Below, piece by piece: positions 1 through 6,978 of a stretch of DNA of 64,000 nt (position 1 is the first letter of the stretch; every line of letters begins with the position of its first letter). A program made the position numbers and the translations under genes. This DNA comes from Pseudoalteromonas aurantia 208 (GTDB taxonomy: Bacteria; Pseudomonadota; Gammaproteobacteria; Enterobacterales; Alteromonadaceae). The DNA is taken from the NCBI RefSeq assembly GCF_014858725.1, contig NZ_AQGV01000015.1, positions 620,001 to 684,000 on the forward strand, written 5' to 3'. The notes below the pieces were generated by a model. The model searched no databases, was not told where the DNA came from, and was given only the letters and a program-made list of their open reading frames with translations.

Positions 1-1052
1 TGCAATATACCGACAAAGAACGTATTGGCGAAAAAACAGCACTGCCCTGTGAGCGTATTAACTTTGAGACCTATGCATGTGAGCAATATGGCACGGTTGC
101 CCAAACGGGTGAAATGACTTCTCAGCCCGGCGGTGACCAAGTACGTACAGGTGTGTATATTCAAGATGAGTTTAAGCTACAGGATTTGACTGTGATTACC
201 GGCGTTCGTTATGAGCGTTATGAAACAAATCCAACAGCCAGTTTTTCGGCAAAGTTCAATGATTTAGATACGAATGTTACGCACAGTGATTGGGCTCCTT
301 CAATTAGCCTTAATTACCAAGTAACGCCTGAACTGGCAATATTTGTGAATCGACAGTCAGGCTTTAGGGCGCCGCTTATTGATGAATTATACGATCAATA
401 TGGCGGTCGTCAAAGTGCACTTAATTTAGACATTGAGTACAGTGATAATAGTGAGTTGGGGATGACATATAGCGTTGATAATGTCCTAAACAACACTGAC
501 ACTTTAAATCTACGAGTGATGTATTTTGATATTAGTGTTGACGATGAAATTACTTCACTAACCAGCGAAACGCAAAACCCAATGCCCAATCCAAGATACG
601 CCAATCGCGCAAGTAACGATAGAGACGGATTTGAACTTGAACTCAATTATGCGAACCAATATTTATATTCGAACCTAACGTACAGCACGATTGACGGGGA
701 AGATAATACAGGTAAAGCGCTTTGGTATTTACCGGCAGATAAATTAAGTGTGGATACGGGGTTTTCAATGCTAGACAACACGGTAATGCTTGGGGCAAAA
801 ATTGTTCATACTAGCAACCGAGATGTTGAAAGTTATAACCGCAGTACGCGTCAGTATGGTGTTGTAAAGCATCAAAGCCATACATTGTGGGACTTATATG
901 CCAGCTGGGATGTAACACAAGACGTAAACTTGCGTTTAGCGATTGATAACGTCTTTGACAAAGAATATACAGTGATTGCGGGTACAGGTGGTGGTATTGG
1001 TGATTATGGTGTTGGTCGAAGTGTTAAAACTCAAGTGAGCTGGCGTTTTTAA
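1..1052 (+). CDS. TonB-dependent outer-membrane receptor, C-terminal part (probably haem)
   Basis: The reading frame is open from base 3, so the gene enters from the left edge and only its C-terminal ~350 residues are seen. The segment has the alternating pattern of a TonB receptor barrel. It includes FVNRQSGFRAPLIDELY, the NVFDKEYT motif near the end and a terminal VSWRF with the C-terminal Phe needed for barrel assembly. These motifs fit the haemoglobin/transferrin/lactoferrin receptor family. A HemS/ChuS-like gene begins 9 bp downstream and makes haem the likely substrate; this is inference from context. The protein would act in the outer membrane, powered by a TonB complex such as the one encoded at 17.9-21.4 kb. 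Confidence 0.88.
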   Translation, partial: QYTDKERIGEKTALPCERINFETYACEQYGTVAQTGEMTSQPGGDQVRTGVYIQDEFKLQDLTVITGVRYERYETNPTASFSAKFNDLDTNVTHSDWAPSISLNYQVTPELAIFVNRQSGFRAPLIDELYDQYGGRQSALNLDIEYSDNSELGMTYSVDNVLNNTDTLNLRVMYFDISVDDEITSLTSETQNPMPNPRYANRASNDRDGFELELNYANQYLYSNLTYSTIDGEDNTGKALWYLPADKLSVDTGFSMLDNTVMLGAKIVHTSNRDVESYNRSTRQYGVVKHQSHTLWDLYASWDVTQDVNLRLAIDNVFDKEYTVIAGTGGGIGDYGVGRSVKTQVSWRF

Positions 1053-1061
1053 GGAGGATTT

Positions 1062-2132
1062 ATGAGCACGCTATTAAAGCAGTATCAAAAGCTGATCAGT
1101 GATAACCCGAAACTTCGGGCTGTAGAAGCGGCAAAAACATTAGGCGTCAGTGAGGCGCAGTTACTTAATGCGCAGGTTGGCCAAGGTGTTGCGAGATTAG
1201 ACGATAATCAGATCCCCGCGATTCTGAAAAACTTGAAACGACTTGGTTACATTATGGCGCTAACCCGCAATGGCTCAGTAGTAAATGAAATAAAAGGTGT
1301 TTACGACAAGTTATATATTTCTGAGCATCAAGACAAAACGATGGGGATTGCTATTAACCCTGGTGGGATTGATATGCGTTTGTTCATTCATAATTGGCGC
1401 AGCGTATTTTCGGTTGAAACGGACAGCTATTCTAGTATTCAGTTTTTTGACGCCTATGGCCAAGCAGTCCATAAAGTGTTTACCACAGCTGAGTCAGATT
1501 TGAATGCCTTTTTGAATTTACGAGAACGGTTTAAATTAACAGAGGCTCTGGATTTTAGTGTCGACAATGCCACGGAACAAGTTAACGAAGCAGATAGGGC
1601 TCAGTGGCATATACCAAGTGAGCAACAAACGTTAGCATTTACACAAGCTTGGTCAGATTTAAATGATGTGCACCACTTCCCTAATTTACTTAGGGAGTTT
1701 AAGCTCGCTCGGCTACAGGCATTAGAGCTTGCTGGCGAGCCTTGGAGTGCCGAGGTGATACATAATGTTTTAGAAACTGTCTTGACACAAGCCAGAGATA
1801 AGCGCATGGAAATAATGGCATTTGTAGGGAATCACGGTGCAGTGCAGATTTTCTCCGGTACAGTGCAAAACTTAAAACAAGTAGGTCCGTGGTTCAATGT
1901 ACTTGATGAACGCTTTAACCTCCATGTGAAAATAGAACAGATTAGTCGTGCGTTTGTTGTACGAAAACCGACGGACAATGGCAACACCATCGTGTCATCT
2001 ATTGAATTCTTTGATAAAATGAATAACACGGTACTGACGTTGTTTGGTCGTCGCGCAGAGGGAAATACACAGAGTTCAGAGTGGCAAGCTTTGTGTGATA
2101 AATTAATACAAAGCAAGCGTGAAATTGCCTAG
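1062..2132 (+). CDS. hemS: Haemin-degrading / haem-trafficking protein, HemS/ChuS family
   Basis: The 356-aa product matches the usual length of the two-repeat HemS/ChuS/HmuS family. These cytoplasmic proteins take haem imported through a TonB receptor and store, pass on or oxidatively open it. Recognisable parts are the N-terminal helix (KQYQKLISDNP), the first repeat with LYISEHQDKTMGIAINPGGIDMR and SIQFFDAYGQAVHKVF, and the second repeat with FVGNHGAVQIFSG and VRKPTDNGNTIVSSIEFFD. The start is set by a strong AAGGAGG ribosome site 4-5 bases before ATG. It lies 9 bp after the receptor gene, so the two are almost certainly one transcript. Iron (Fur) control is expected, but any promoter lies outside the window. 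Confidence 0.9.
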   Translation: MSTLLKQYQKLISDNPKLRAVEAAKTLGVSEAQLLNAQVGQGVARLDDNQIPAILKNLKRLGYIMALTRNGSVVNEIKGVYDKLYISEHQDKTMGIAINPGGIDMRLFIHNWRSVFSVETDSYSSIQFFDAYGQAVHKVFTTAESDLNAFLNLRERFKLTEALDFSVDNATEQVNEADRAQWHIPSEQQTLAFTQAWSDLNDVHHFPNLLREFKLARLQALELAGEPWSAEVIHNVLETVLTQARDKRMEIMAFVGNHGAVQIFSGTVQNLKQVGPWFNVLDERFNLHVKIEQISRAFVVRKPTDNGNTIVSSIEFFDKMNNTVLTLFGRRAEGNTQSSEWQALCDKLIQSKREIA

Positions 2133-2175
2133 ATAAAATGTTTTTCGTATGCATATAGCATATAAGTAAAGATGT

Positions 2176-2202
2176 AAAAGCCAGTACAATACTGGCTTTT
2201 TT
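2176..2202 (+). terminator. Intrinsic terminator after the haem genes
   Basis: GCCAGTA and TACTGGC pair around a CAA loop and are followed by six T residues. It closes the receptor/HemS transcript. Confidence 0.85.
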
Positions 2203-2439
2203 CATTAACTGCCTTAAAAATAACCAACGGAAAATGAGTACCTATCGTTTACTTTAAGGTTTAAACGGCGTAGGGTTGCTCAATACGGAGGCTGCTTATT
2301 TATTGAGCTTTATTGTTGTTTTTCTGATGTTTGTTGTTTTAGATGTTAAATGTAATGGAAAGTTCATGTACCTTGATGGTAAAAAGCATTGACTTAGACT
2401 TGCATATCTATACTATTAGGTATAGACAAAAAATATGTC

Positions 2440-2572
2440 AGTGTTTATAAATCTCCATTACGTTGTTGTATAAGTCTAACTTGTAGTACCGTCCTGAAGT
2501 TTTTAAGTACCGTCTAGTTTTTGCTCTATGCGCCCATATGGGCATAGTTATAATTTTTTCAGGATATCAGAT
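2440..2572 (+). promoter_or_regulatory. Long leader region of the cold-shock gene
   Basis: The 440 bp between the haem terminator and the cold-shock gene hold no gene. The last ~130 bp contain a direct repeat AGTACCGTC (2485-2493 and 2506-2514), a perfect palindrome GCCCATATGGGC (2532-2543), a T-rich stretch and an AGGA ribosome site at about 2561. Long structured leaders are typical of cspA-type genes, where they control mRNA stability and translation in the cold. The exact transcription start cannot be read from the sequence. Confidence 0.5.
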
Positions 2573-2782
2573 ATGTCTAATACAGTAACTGGCACAGTTA
2601 AGTGGTTTAACGAGTCTAAAGGTTTTGGTTTCATCGAACAGGAAAATGGCCCAGACGTTTTTGCTCACTTCAGCGCTATCAAAGGTGACGGATTCCGTAC
2701 GCTAGCTGAAGGCCAACGTGTTGAGTTCACTCTAGCTACTGGCCAAAAAGGTCCACAAGCAGAGAACATTACGCTGCTTTAA
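2573..2782 (+). CDS. Cold-shock protein, CspA family
   Basis: This 69-aa single cold-shock domain begins MSNTVTGTVKWFNESKGFGFI. It carries the RNP1 motif KGFGFI and the RNP2 motif VFAHFSAI, which bind single-stranded nucleic acid, and ends QAENITLL as in CspA, CspE and CspG. The protein acts as an RNA chaperone in the cytoplasm. The frame is open upstream to 2528, but the family always begins at the MSNTV-type start, and an AGGA site precedes it. It stands alone between two terminators, with a long leader suggesting post-transcriptional cold control. Which E. coli paralogue it replaces cannot be told. Confidence 0.95.
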   Translation: MSNTVTGTVKWFNESKGFGFIEQENGPDVFAHFSAIKGDGFRTLAEGQRVEFTLATGQKGPQAENITLL

Positions 2783-2803
2783 GCGATAAATGCTGAGAAA
2801 AAA

Positions 2804-2829
2804 AAGCAAGCAGAGGCTTGCTTTTTTTG
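2804..2829 (+). terminator. Intrinsic terminator of the cold-shock gene
   Basis: AAGCAAGC and GCTTGCTT pair around AGAG, with an A-run before and a run of T after. It could also work in reverse for the converging solute-binding gene. Confidence 0.85.
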
Positions 2830-3133
2830 TGCCTAGCGATAAATGCCCAGTATATATGATGTGATATAAGAGGGAGAGCTTTGTGTCATTTACCAGTTAC
2901 AGGGCGAAGAATACTTCCCAGATTATTATCTTTTAACGCGTCAGAAAAAAACATTGCGAGGATATCTCGGTAGCAAATTGGTCGGGTAACACGTTCAATC
3001 GCGCTTGTACCAATTGAAGAGTGGATATGGATCACACTGCGTTATGGCGGCGCATATATATGCTTGCTTAGCCTCACTCATCGTCGTCTGTAATCGATTT
3101 ACCGACGATAGAAGGTTCGTTTTTCACAGTGTT
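2830..3133. other. Intergenic, no gene seen
   Basis: About 300 bp between converging genes. No open frame of credible composition, no repeat and no RNA gene was recognised. Confidence 0.5.
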
Positions 3134-3865
3134 TTATTGTGACATGACGCGTTTGTATTCCTTTGAATTTTGCATTGTTTTATGGGCTGCTCTCAGTGCC
3201 CGCACAATACTCATAGGTGTTGTAACGCTGGCTGCTAAGTAACCGTTTAGCGTTAACTCAGGGACTTCATAAACAAATCTAAAACTGTCGCCCGGTAACC
3301 CAAATGAGCTTGCCAGTGGCGCTAGGTAACGGGCATCGTCTAAAATAATATCGACTTTTTTCGCCATCAATAATTTGTAAGACTGAGCTATGTCTGCTGT
3401 CAATATGTAGTCAAACCCATGAGATTTCAATACAAGTTCTGAAATATCCCCTCTTTGTAGTGCGAGCCTGTAAGGGATTGCCTGAGTAAGGCTTGCTATT
3501 TTTATGTCCGTTCGTCCTTTAAGGCTTACAAAACCTAATTTAAAAAGCGCTACGGGCCCAATCCAGTGAAACAGTGGCTCTCTTTCAGTTGTTCTGGCCA
3601 TACTGTAAATGAGTGTATTGGGATGCTTTTTTGCTAGTAGATAGGCGCGAGCCCAAGGGTACATGGTAAATCGTGCATTGATTTGTGCATGTGTCAGAAT
3701 TTTTTTTACTAATTCGGTGCTAGTTCCTGCTACTTGGTCGTTTTGTAAGAGCTGATTTGGAGGAGAAAGCTCAGTGACAACCTCCACACTAACAGTGTTT
3801 ATATTAGCTTTACTCAAGGCCCATTGAGGTATGAAGAGCAATGCGAAGAGTAGGTACTTTGTCAT
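3134..3865 (-). CDS. Periplasmic solute-binding protein-like (SBP_bac_3 type)
   Basis: The 243-aa product starts with a clear signal peptide (MTKYLLFALLFIPQWALSKA) and then shows the family-3 solute-binding pattern. This includes VEVVTELSPPNQLLQNDQVAGTSTELVKKIL, a typical N-terminal lobe, and MYPWARAYLLAKKHPNTLIYSMARTTERE. Such stand-alone proteins are common in Pseudoalteromonas, Vibrio and Shewanella, usually without a neighbouring ABC permease. Their ligands are seldom known, though amino acids are the usual guess. No transporter gene lies beside it here. The start ATG is followed directly by the signal peptide and preceded by GGGAGG on the minus strand. Confidence 0.75.
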   Translation of the reverse strand: MTKYLLFALLFIPQWALSKANINTVSVEVVTELSPPNQLLQNDQVAGTSTELVKKILTHAQINARFTMYPWARAYLLAKKHPNTLIYSMARTTEREPLFHWIGPVALFKLGFVSLKGRTDIKIASLTQAIPYRLALQRGDISELVLKSHGFDYILTADIAQSYKLLMAKKVDIILDDARYLAPLASSFGLPGDSFRFVYEVPELTLNGYLAASVTTPMSIVRALRAAHKTMQNSKEYKRVMSQ

Positions 3866-3983
3866 TCAACCTCCCTTCGTCAATTGTTATTTAATTTATA
3901 TGTTGTGCATTTAAGTGTAGCAAACATCGCGATGGTCGCGAATTTACCTATATTCACCATATTTATAAAGACTATTTGGTGTT

Positions 3984-3993
3984 TTGTCGACAA
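3984..3993. promoter_or_regulatory. Palindromic operator candidate TTGTCGACAA (upstream copy)
   Basis: Perfect 10-bp palindrome 17 bp before the -35 box of the GntR gene. The GT..AC core fits the known operators of FadR/FCD-type GntR regulators. An identical copy lies inside the gene at 4194-4203. Confidence 0.55.
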
Positions 3994-4009
3994 TCTGTAA
4001 TTTTGAATG

Positions 4010-4038
4010 TTGACGTAAACGTAAACTAGATCTATATT
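4010..4038 (+). promoter_or_regulatory. Sigma70-type promoter of the prp operon
   Basis: TTGACG and TATATT are separated by exactly 17 bp, and the -10 box ends 41 bp before the GntR start codon. It is the only strong promoter seen ahead of the regulator-prpB-prpC genes. Confidence 0.7.
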
Positions 4039-4079
4039 ATCTGCCCATAAGCATCACCAACAAACTTCAAAAGGCAGCA

Positions 4080-4739
4080 ATGGCCATTTTTAAAGAGCAG
4101 GCAATAACAGCATCTGATAAAGCATTCTTTCGATTGAGAAAAGAGATTGTTGATGGGGTTATCCCTGCGGGCTCTAAGTTGAGTGAAATGGAATTGTCGA
4201 CAAACTATGCGGTAAGCCGTGCTGTTGTGCGTGAAGCAATTAACCGCCTTGAAGCATGTCATTTAGTCGAGCGTAAGGCGAACGTTGGTGCGCGGGTGGT
4301 TTCTTTAACTCCCGACGGGCTAATAGAGCTCTATCAAGTACGTGAGTCGCTTGAAGGGATGGCAGCAAGGCTTGCTGCACAAAATATGTCAGAAGAGGAA
4401 ATTTTAGATCTAAATACCCTGCTGAATAGTCAATCCGATGAAGTGAAAACTGCCGAACTCTATTATCAAGAAGCGGGTGACCTAGATTTTCATTATCGTA
4501 TTATTCAAGGTAGCAAAAACGCGTATTTAATCTCAATGTTAGTAAACGGTTTATATCATTTGGTGCGCATGTATCGAGTTCAGTTGGGGATGGCTGGTCC
4601 GAGAGTAACGAGCGCATTTGATGAGCATAAAAGCATAGTAAAGGCGATAAGTCTTCGAGACTCAGAGTTGGCAGAAATGCTAATGCGTCGGCATATTATG
4701 TATTCAAAAAATAATATAAAAGCAAAACTTCAATCATAA
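4080..4739 (+). CDS. GntR-family (FCD) regulator of the methylcitrate operon
   Basis: The 219-aa product has an N-terminal GntR winged helix (about residues 11-75, with GSKLSEMELSTNYAVSRAVVREAINRLEACHLVERK) and a C-terminal all-helical FCD domain (about 85-215). The FCD domain carries the acidic and histidine ligands (ESLEGMAARLA, DLDFHYRIIQGS, DEHKSIVKAI) that usually bind a metal and an organic acid. It is the first gene of the prp cluster and ends 22 bp before prpB. That is the arrangement known from Shewanella-type genomes, where a GntR protein replaces the sigma54 activator PrpR. It probably represses the operon until a methylcitrate-cycle intermediate binds. Twin palindromes suggest it also controls itself. 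Confidence 0.88.
   Translation: MAIFKEQAITASDKAFFRLRKEIVDGVIPAGSKLSEMELSTNYAVSRAVVREAINRLEACHLVERKANVGARVVSLTPDGLIELYQVRESLEGMAARLAAQNMSEEEILDLNTLLNSQSDEVKTAELYYQEAGDLDFHYRIIQGSKNAYLISMLVNGLYHLVRMYRVQLGMAGPRVTSAFDEHKSIVKAISLRDSELAEMLMRRHIMYSKNNIKAKLQS
4194..4203. promoter_or_regulatory. Palindromic operator candidate TTGTCGACAA (copy inside the GntR gene)
   Basis: Identical to the copy at 3984-3993, 210 bp away (about 20 helical turns), falling on the codons for Leu-Ser-Thr of the recognition-domain region. Binding at both could form a repression loop over the promoter. Confidence 0.4.
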
Positions 4740-4761
4740 GATCAAGCTAAGAGAGAACATC

Positions 4762-5655
4762 ATGAGCACAGGATATAAAAGCCCAGGAAAGACTTTTCGA
4801 GACGCACTGACTGCCAACCAGCCATTGCAAATTGTCGGTACTATTAATGCCTACAGTGCGATTATGGCTAAGCAGATTGGCCATCAAGCAATCTATTTAT
4901 CGGGTGGCGGTGTAGCGAATGCTTCTTATGGTTTGCCTGACTTAGGTATGACGTCATTAAATGATGTGATTGTCGATGTTCAGCGTATTACAGCTGCATG
5001 TGACTTACCTTTAATGGTAGATATTGACACGGGTTGGGGTGGCGCATTCAACATCGCAAAAACCATTAAAGATATGGAAAAAGCAGGTGCAGCCGCTGTA
5101 CATATGGAAGATCAAGTTGCGCAAAAGCGCTGTGGTCACCGACCGAATAAAGAAATTGTTTCGACCGAAGAAATGGTAGATAGAATTACAGCTGCGGTAG
5201 ATGCTAGAACAGATCCTGATTTCTTTATCATGGCGCGCACAGATTCATTTGCACAAGAAGGGCTTGAGGCTGCTATTGAGAGAGCAAAAGCTTATGTGGC
5301 CGCAGGTGCCGATGGTATTTTTGCTGAAGCGGTAAAAACAGAGGCTCATTACCGCGCATTCAGTGAAGCGCTTGATGTACCAATTTTGGCGAATATTACC
5401 GAGTTTGGTCAAACAGAATTGTGGAATAAAGAAGAGTTAGGCCAATGGGGTGTGGACATGGTGCTATATCCACTTAGCGCCTTTCGGGCAATGAACAAAG
5501 CAGCCGAAAACGTTTACCAATCAATTTTATCAGATGGCGATCAAAAAGCTGTCATCGATACCATGCAAACTCGTATGGATTTATATGATTACCTTGGTTA
5601 TCACGTGTATGAGCAAAAACTCGATTCACTGTTCGCTGAAGGTAAAAATAAATAG
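4762..5655 (+). CDS. prpB: 2-methylisocitrate lyase
   Basis: PrpB splits 2-methylisocitrate into succinate and pyruvate, the last step of the methylcitrate cycle that disposes of propionyl-CoA. The 297 aa equal the usual length. The metal-binding aspartates lie in MVDIDTGWGG (D87, D89), and the catalytic loop KRCGH places the active-site cysteine at C124. Both are characteristic of PrpB rather than isocitrate lyase. It follows the GntR gene by 22 bp and precedes prpC by 108 bp on the same strand. The product is cytoplasmic. No oddity is seen. Confidence 0.96.
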   Translation: MSTGYKSPGKTFRDALTANQPLQIVGTINAYSAIMAKQIGHQAIYLSGGGVANASYGLPDLGMTSLNDVIVDVQRITAACDLPLMVDIDTGWGGAFNIAKTIKDMEKAGAAAVHMEDQVAQKRCGHRPNKEIVSTEEMVDRITAAVDARTDPDFFIMARTDSFAQEGLEAAIERAKAYVAAGADGIFAEAVKTEAHYRAFSEALDVPILANITEFGQTELWNKEELGQWGVDMVLYPLSAFRAMNKAAENVYQSILSDGDQKAVIDTMQTRMDLYDYLGYHVYEQKLDSLFAEGKNK

Positions 5656-5674
5656 TAATAGATATTTTTATTAA

Positions 5675-5694
5675 GGGCCTGTAGATACAGGTCC
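5675..5694 (+). other. Hairpin in the prpB-prpC gap
   Basis: GGGCCTGTA and TACAGGTCC form a nine-pair stem (one G-U pair in RNA) around GA. No T-run follows, so it is more likely an mRNA-stability or processing element than a terminator. Confidence 0.45.
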
Positions 5695-5763
5695 GTAAAA
5701 CAGCAAAATTATACAAAATAACTATCAATACCCAGCAGGTTAAAAATTTCAGGAGAAAATACC

Positions 5764-6885
5764 ATGGCAAAAGTACTCAGTGGTGCTGGCCTTCGCGGTC
5801 AAGTAGCAGGGAAAACAGCATTATCAACAGTAGGTGTGTCAGGATCAGGCTTAACGTATCGCGGCTATGATGTAAAAGACTTAGCCCAAAACTGTGATTT
5901 TGAAGAAGTTGCACATCTTATTTTAAAAGGTCATCTTCCAACACAAGCGGAACTAGACAGCTATAAAAATACACTACGTTCGATGCGTGGTTTACCTGTT
6001 GCGTTAAAAGAAGTGTTAGAACGCATTCCAGCTGATGCACACCCAATGGATGTGTTAAGAACAGGTTGTTCAATGCTTGGCAATTTAGAAGGTGAATCTA
6101 GCTTTGATATTCAAGGTCAAGTCACTGATCGCATGTTGGCGTGTTTCCCGAGTATCATTTGTTACTGGTATCGCTTTAGCCACGATGGGGTGCGTGTCGA
6201 AGTTGAAACCGATGATGATTCAATCGGTGGACATTTCTTACATATGCTGCATGGTAAAAAGCCAAACGAACTGCATGAGCGTGTGATGCATGTTTCACTT
6301 ATTCTTTACGCAGAACATGAGTTTAACGCGTCAACATTCACTGCACGAGTGTGCGCGTCAACGTTATCTGATATGCATTCATGTGTAACGGGAGCAATTG
6401 GATCATTACGTGGTCCACTGCATGGCGGAGCGAATGAAGCCGCAATGGAAATGATTGAAGGCTTTACGTCTGCTGATCATGCCGAAGAAGAAATGATGGG
6501 TAAATTGGCTCGTAAAGAGAAGATCATGGGCTTTGGGCATGCAATTTATTCTGAGTCAGATCCGCGCAATGAAATTATTAAGCAATGGTCAGAGAAATTG
6601 GCCAACGAAGTGGGAGATACTGTGTTATATGCGGCTTCTGAGCGCTGTGAAGCCGTGATGTGGCGTGAGAAGAAGTTATTTTGTAATGCAGATTTTTTCC
6701 ATGCATCAGCTTATAACTTCATGGGTATTCCAACTAAATTGTTTACGCCTATTTTTGTGATGTCTCGATTGACAGGTTGGGCTGCACACGTCATGGAACA
6801 ACGTGCAGACAATCGTATTATTCGTCCATCTGCAGATTACACCGGTGAAGATTTACGTCCAGTAACTCCGATTGCTGAACGTTAA
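5764..6885 (+). CDS. prpC: 2-methylcitrate synthase
   Basis: PrpC condenses propionyl-CoA with oxaloacetate to give 2-methylcitrate. The 373-aa product has the citrate-synthase fold. The catalytic residues are all visible: H220 in GPLHGGANE, H259 in GFGHAIYSESDPRNE and D310 in FCNADFF. The short length and the N-terminal AGLRGQVAGKTALSTVG separate it from the ~430-aa hexameric citrate synthase GltA. An AGGAG site lies 5-6 bases before the ATG. Its neighbours prpB and acnD supply the following cycle steps. A stem-loop after the gene could end or attenuate the transcript before acnD. Confidence 0.96.
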   Translation: MAKVLSGAGLRGQVAGKTALSTVGVSGSGLTYRGYDVKDLAQNCDFEEVAHLILKGHLPTQAELDSYKNTLRSMRGLPVALKEVLERIPADAHPMDVLRTGCSMLGNLEGESSFDIQGQVTDRMLACFPSIICYWYRFSHDGVRVEVETDDDSIGGHFLHMLHGKKPNELHERVMHVSLILYAEHEFNASTFTARVCASTLSDMHSCVTGAIGSLRGPLHGGANEAAMEMIEGFTSADHAEEEMMGKLARKEKIMGFGHAIYSESDPRNEIIKQWSEKLANEVGDTVLYAASERCEAVMWREKKLFCNADFFHASAYNFMGIPTKLFTPIFVMSRLTGWAAHVMEQRADNRIIRPSADYTGEDLRPVTPIAER

Positions 6886-6905
6886 TTTGCACGCTTGATA
6901 CTTTT

Positions 6906-6933
6906 GGCAAAACACCTACTTTGGTGTTTTGCC
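6906..6933 (+). terminator. Hairpin after prpC, possible attenuator
   Basis: GGCAAAACACC and GGTGTTTTGCC form an 11-bp perfect stem with a six-base loop. The tail (TGTTTGCTTT) is only weakly T-rich, so partial termination or mRNA protection is more likely than a full stop. Confidence 0.5.
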
Positions 6934-6978
6934 TGTTTGCTTTAGAACCGTCACCTTATTTTGCCTGTGGATGTAGTT

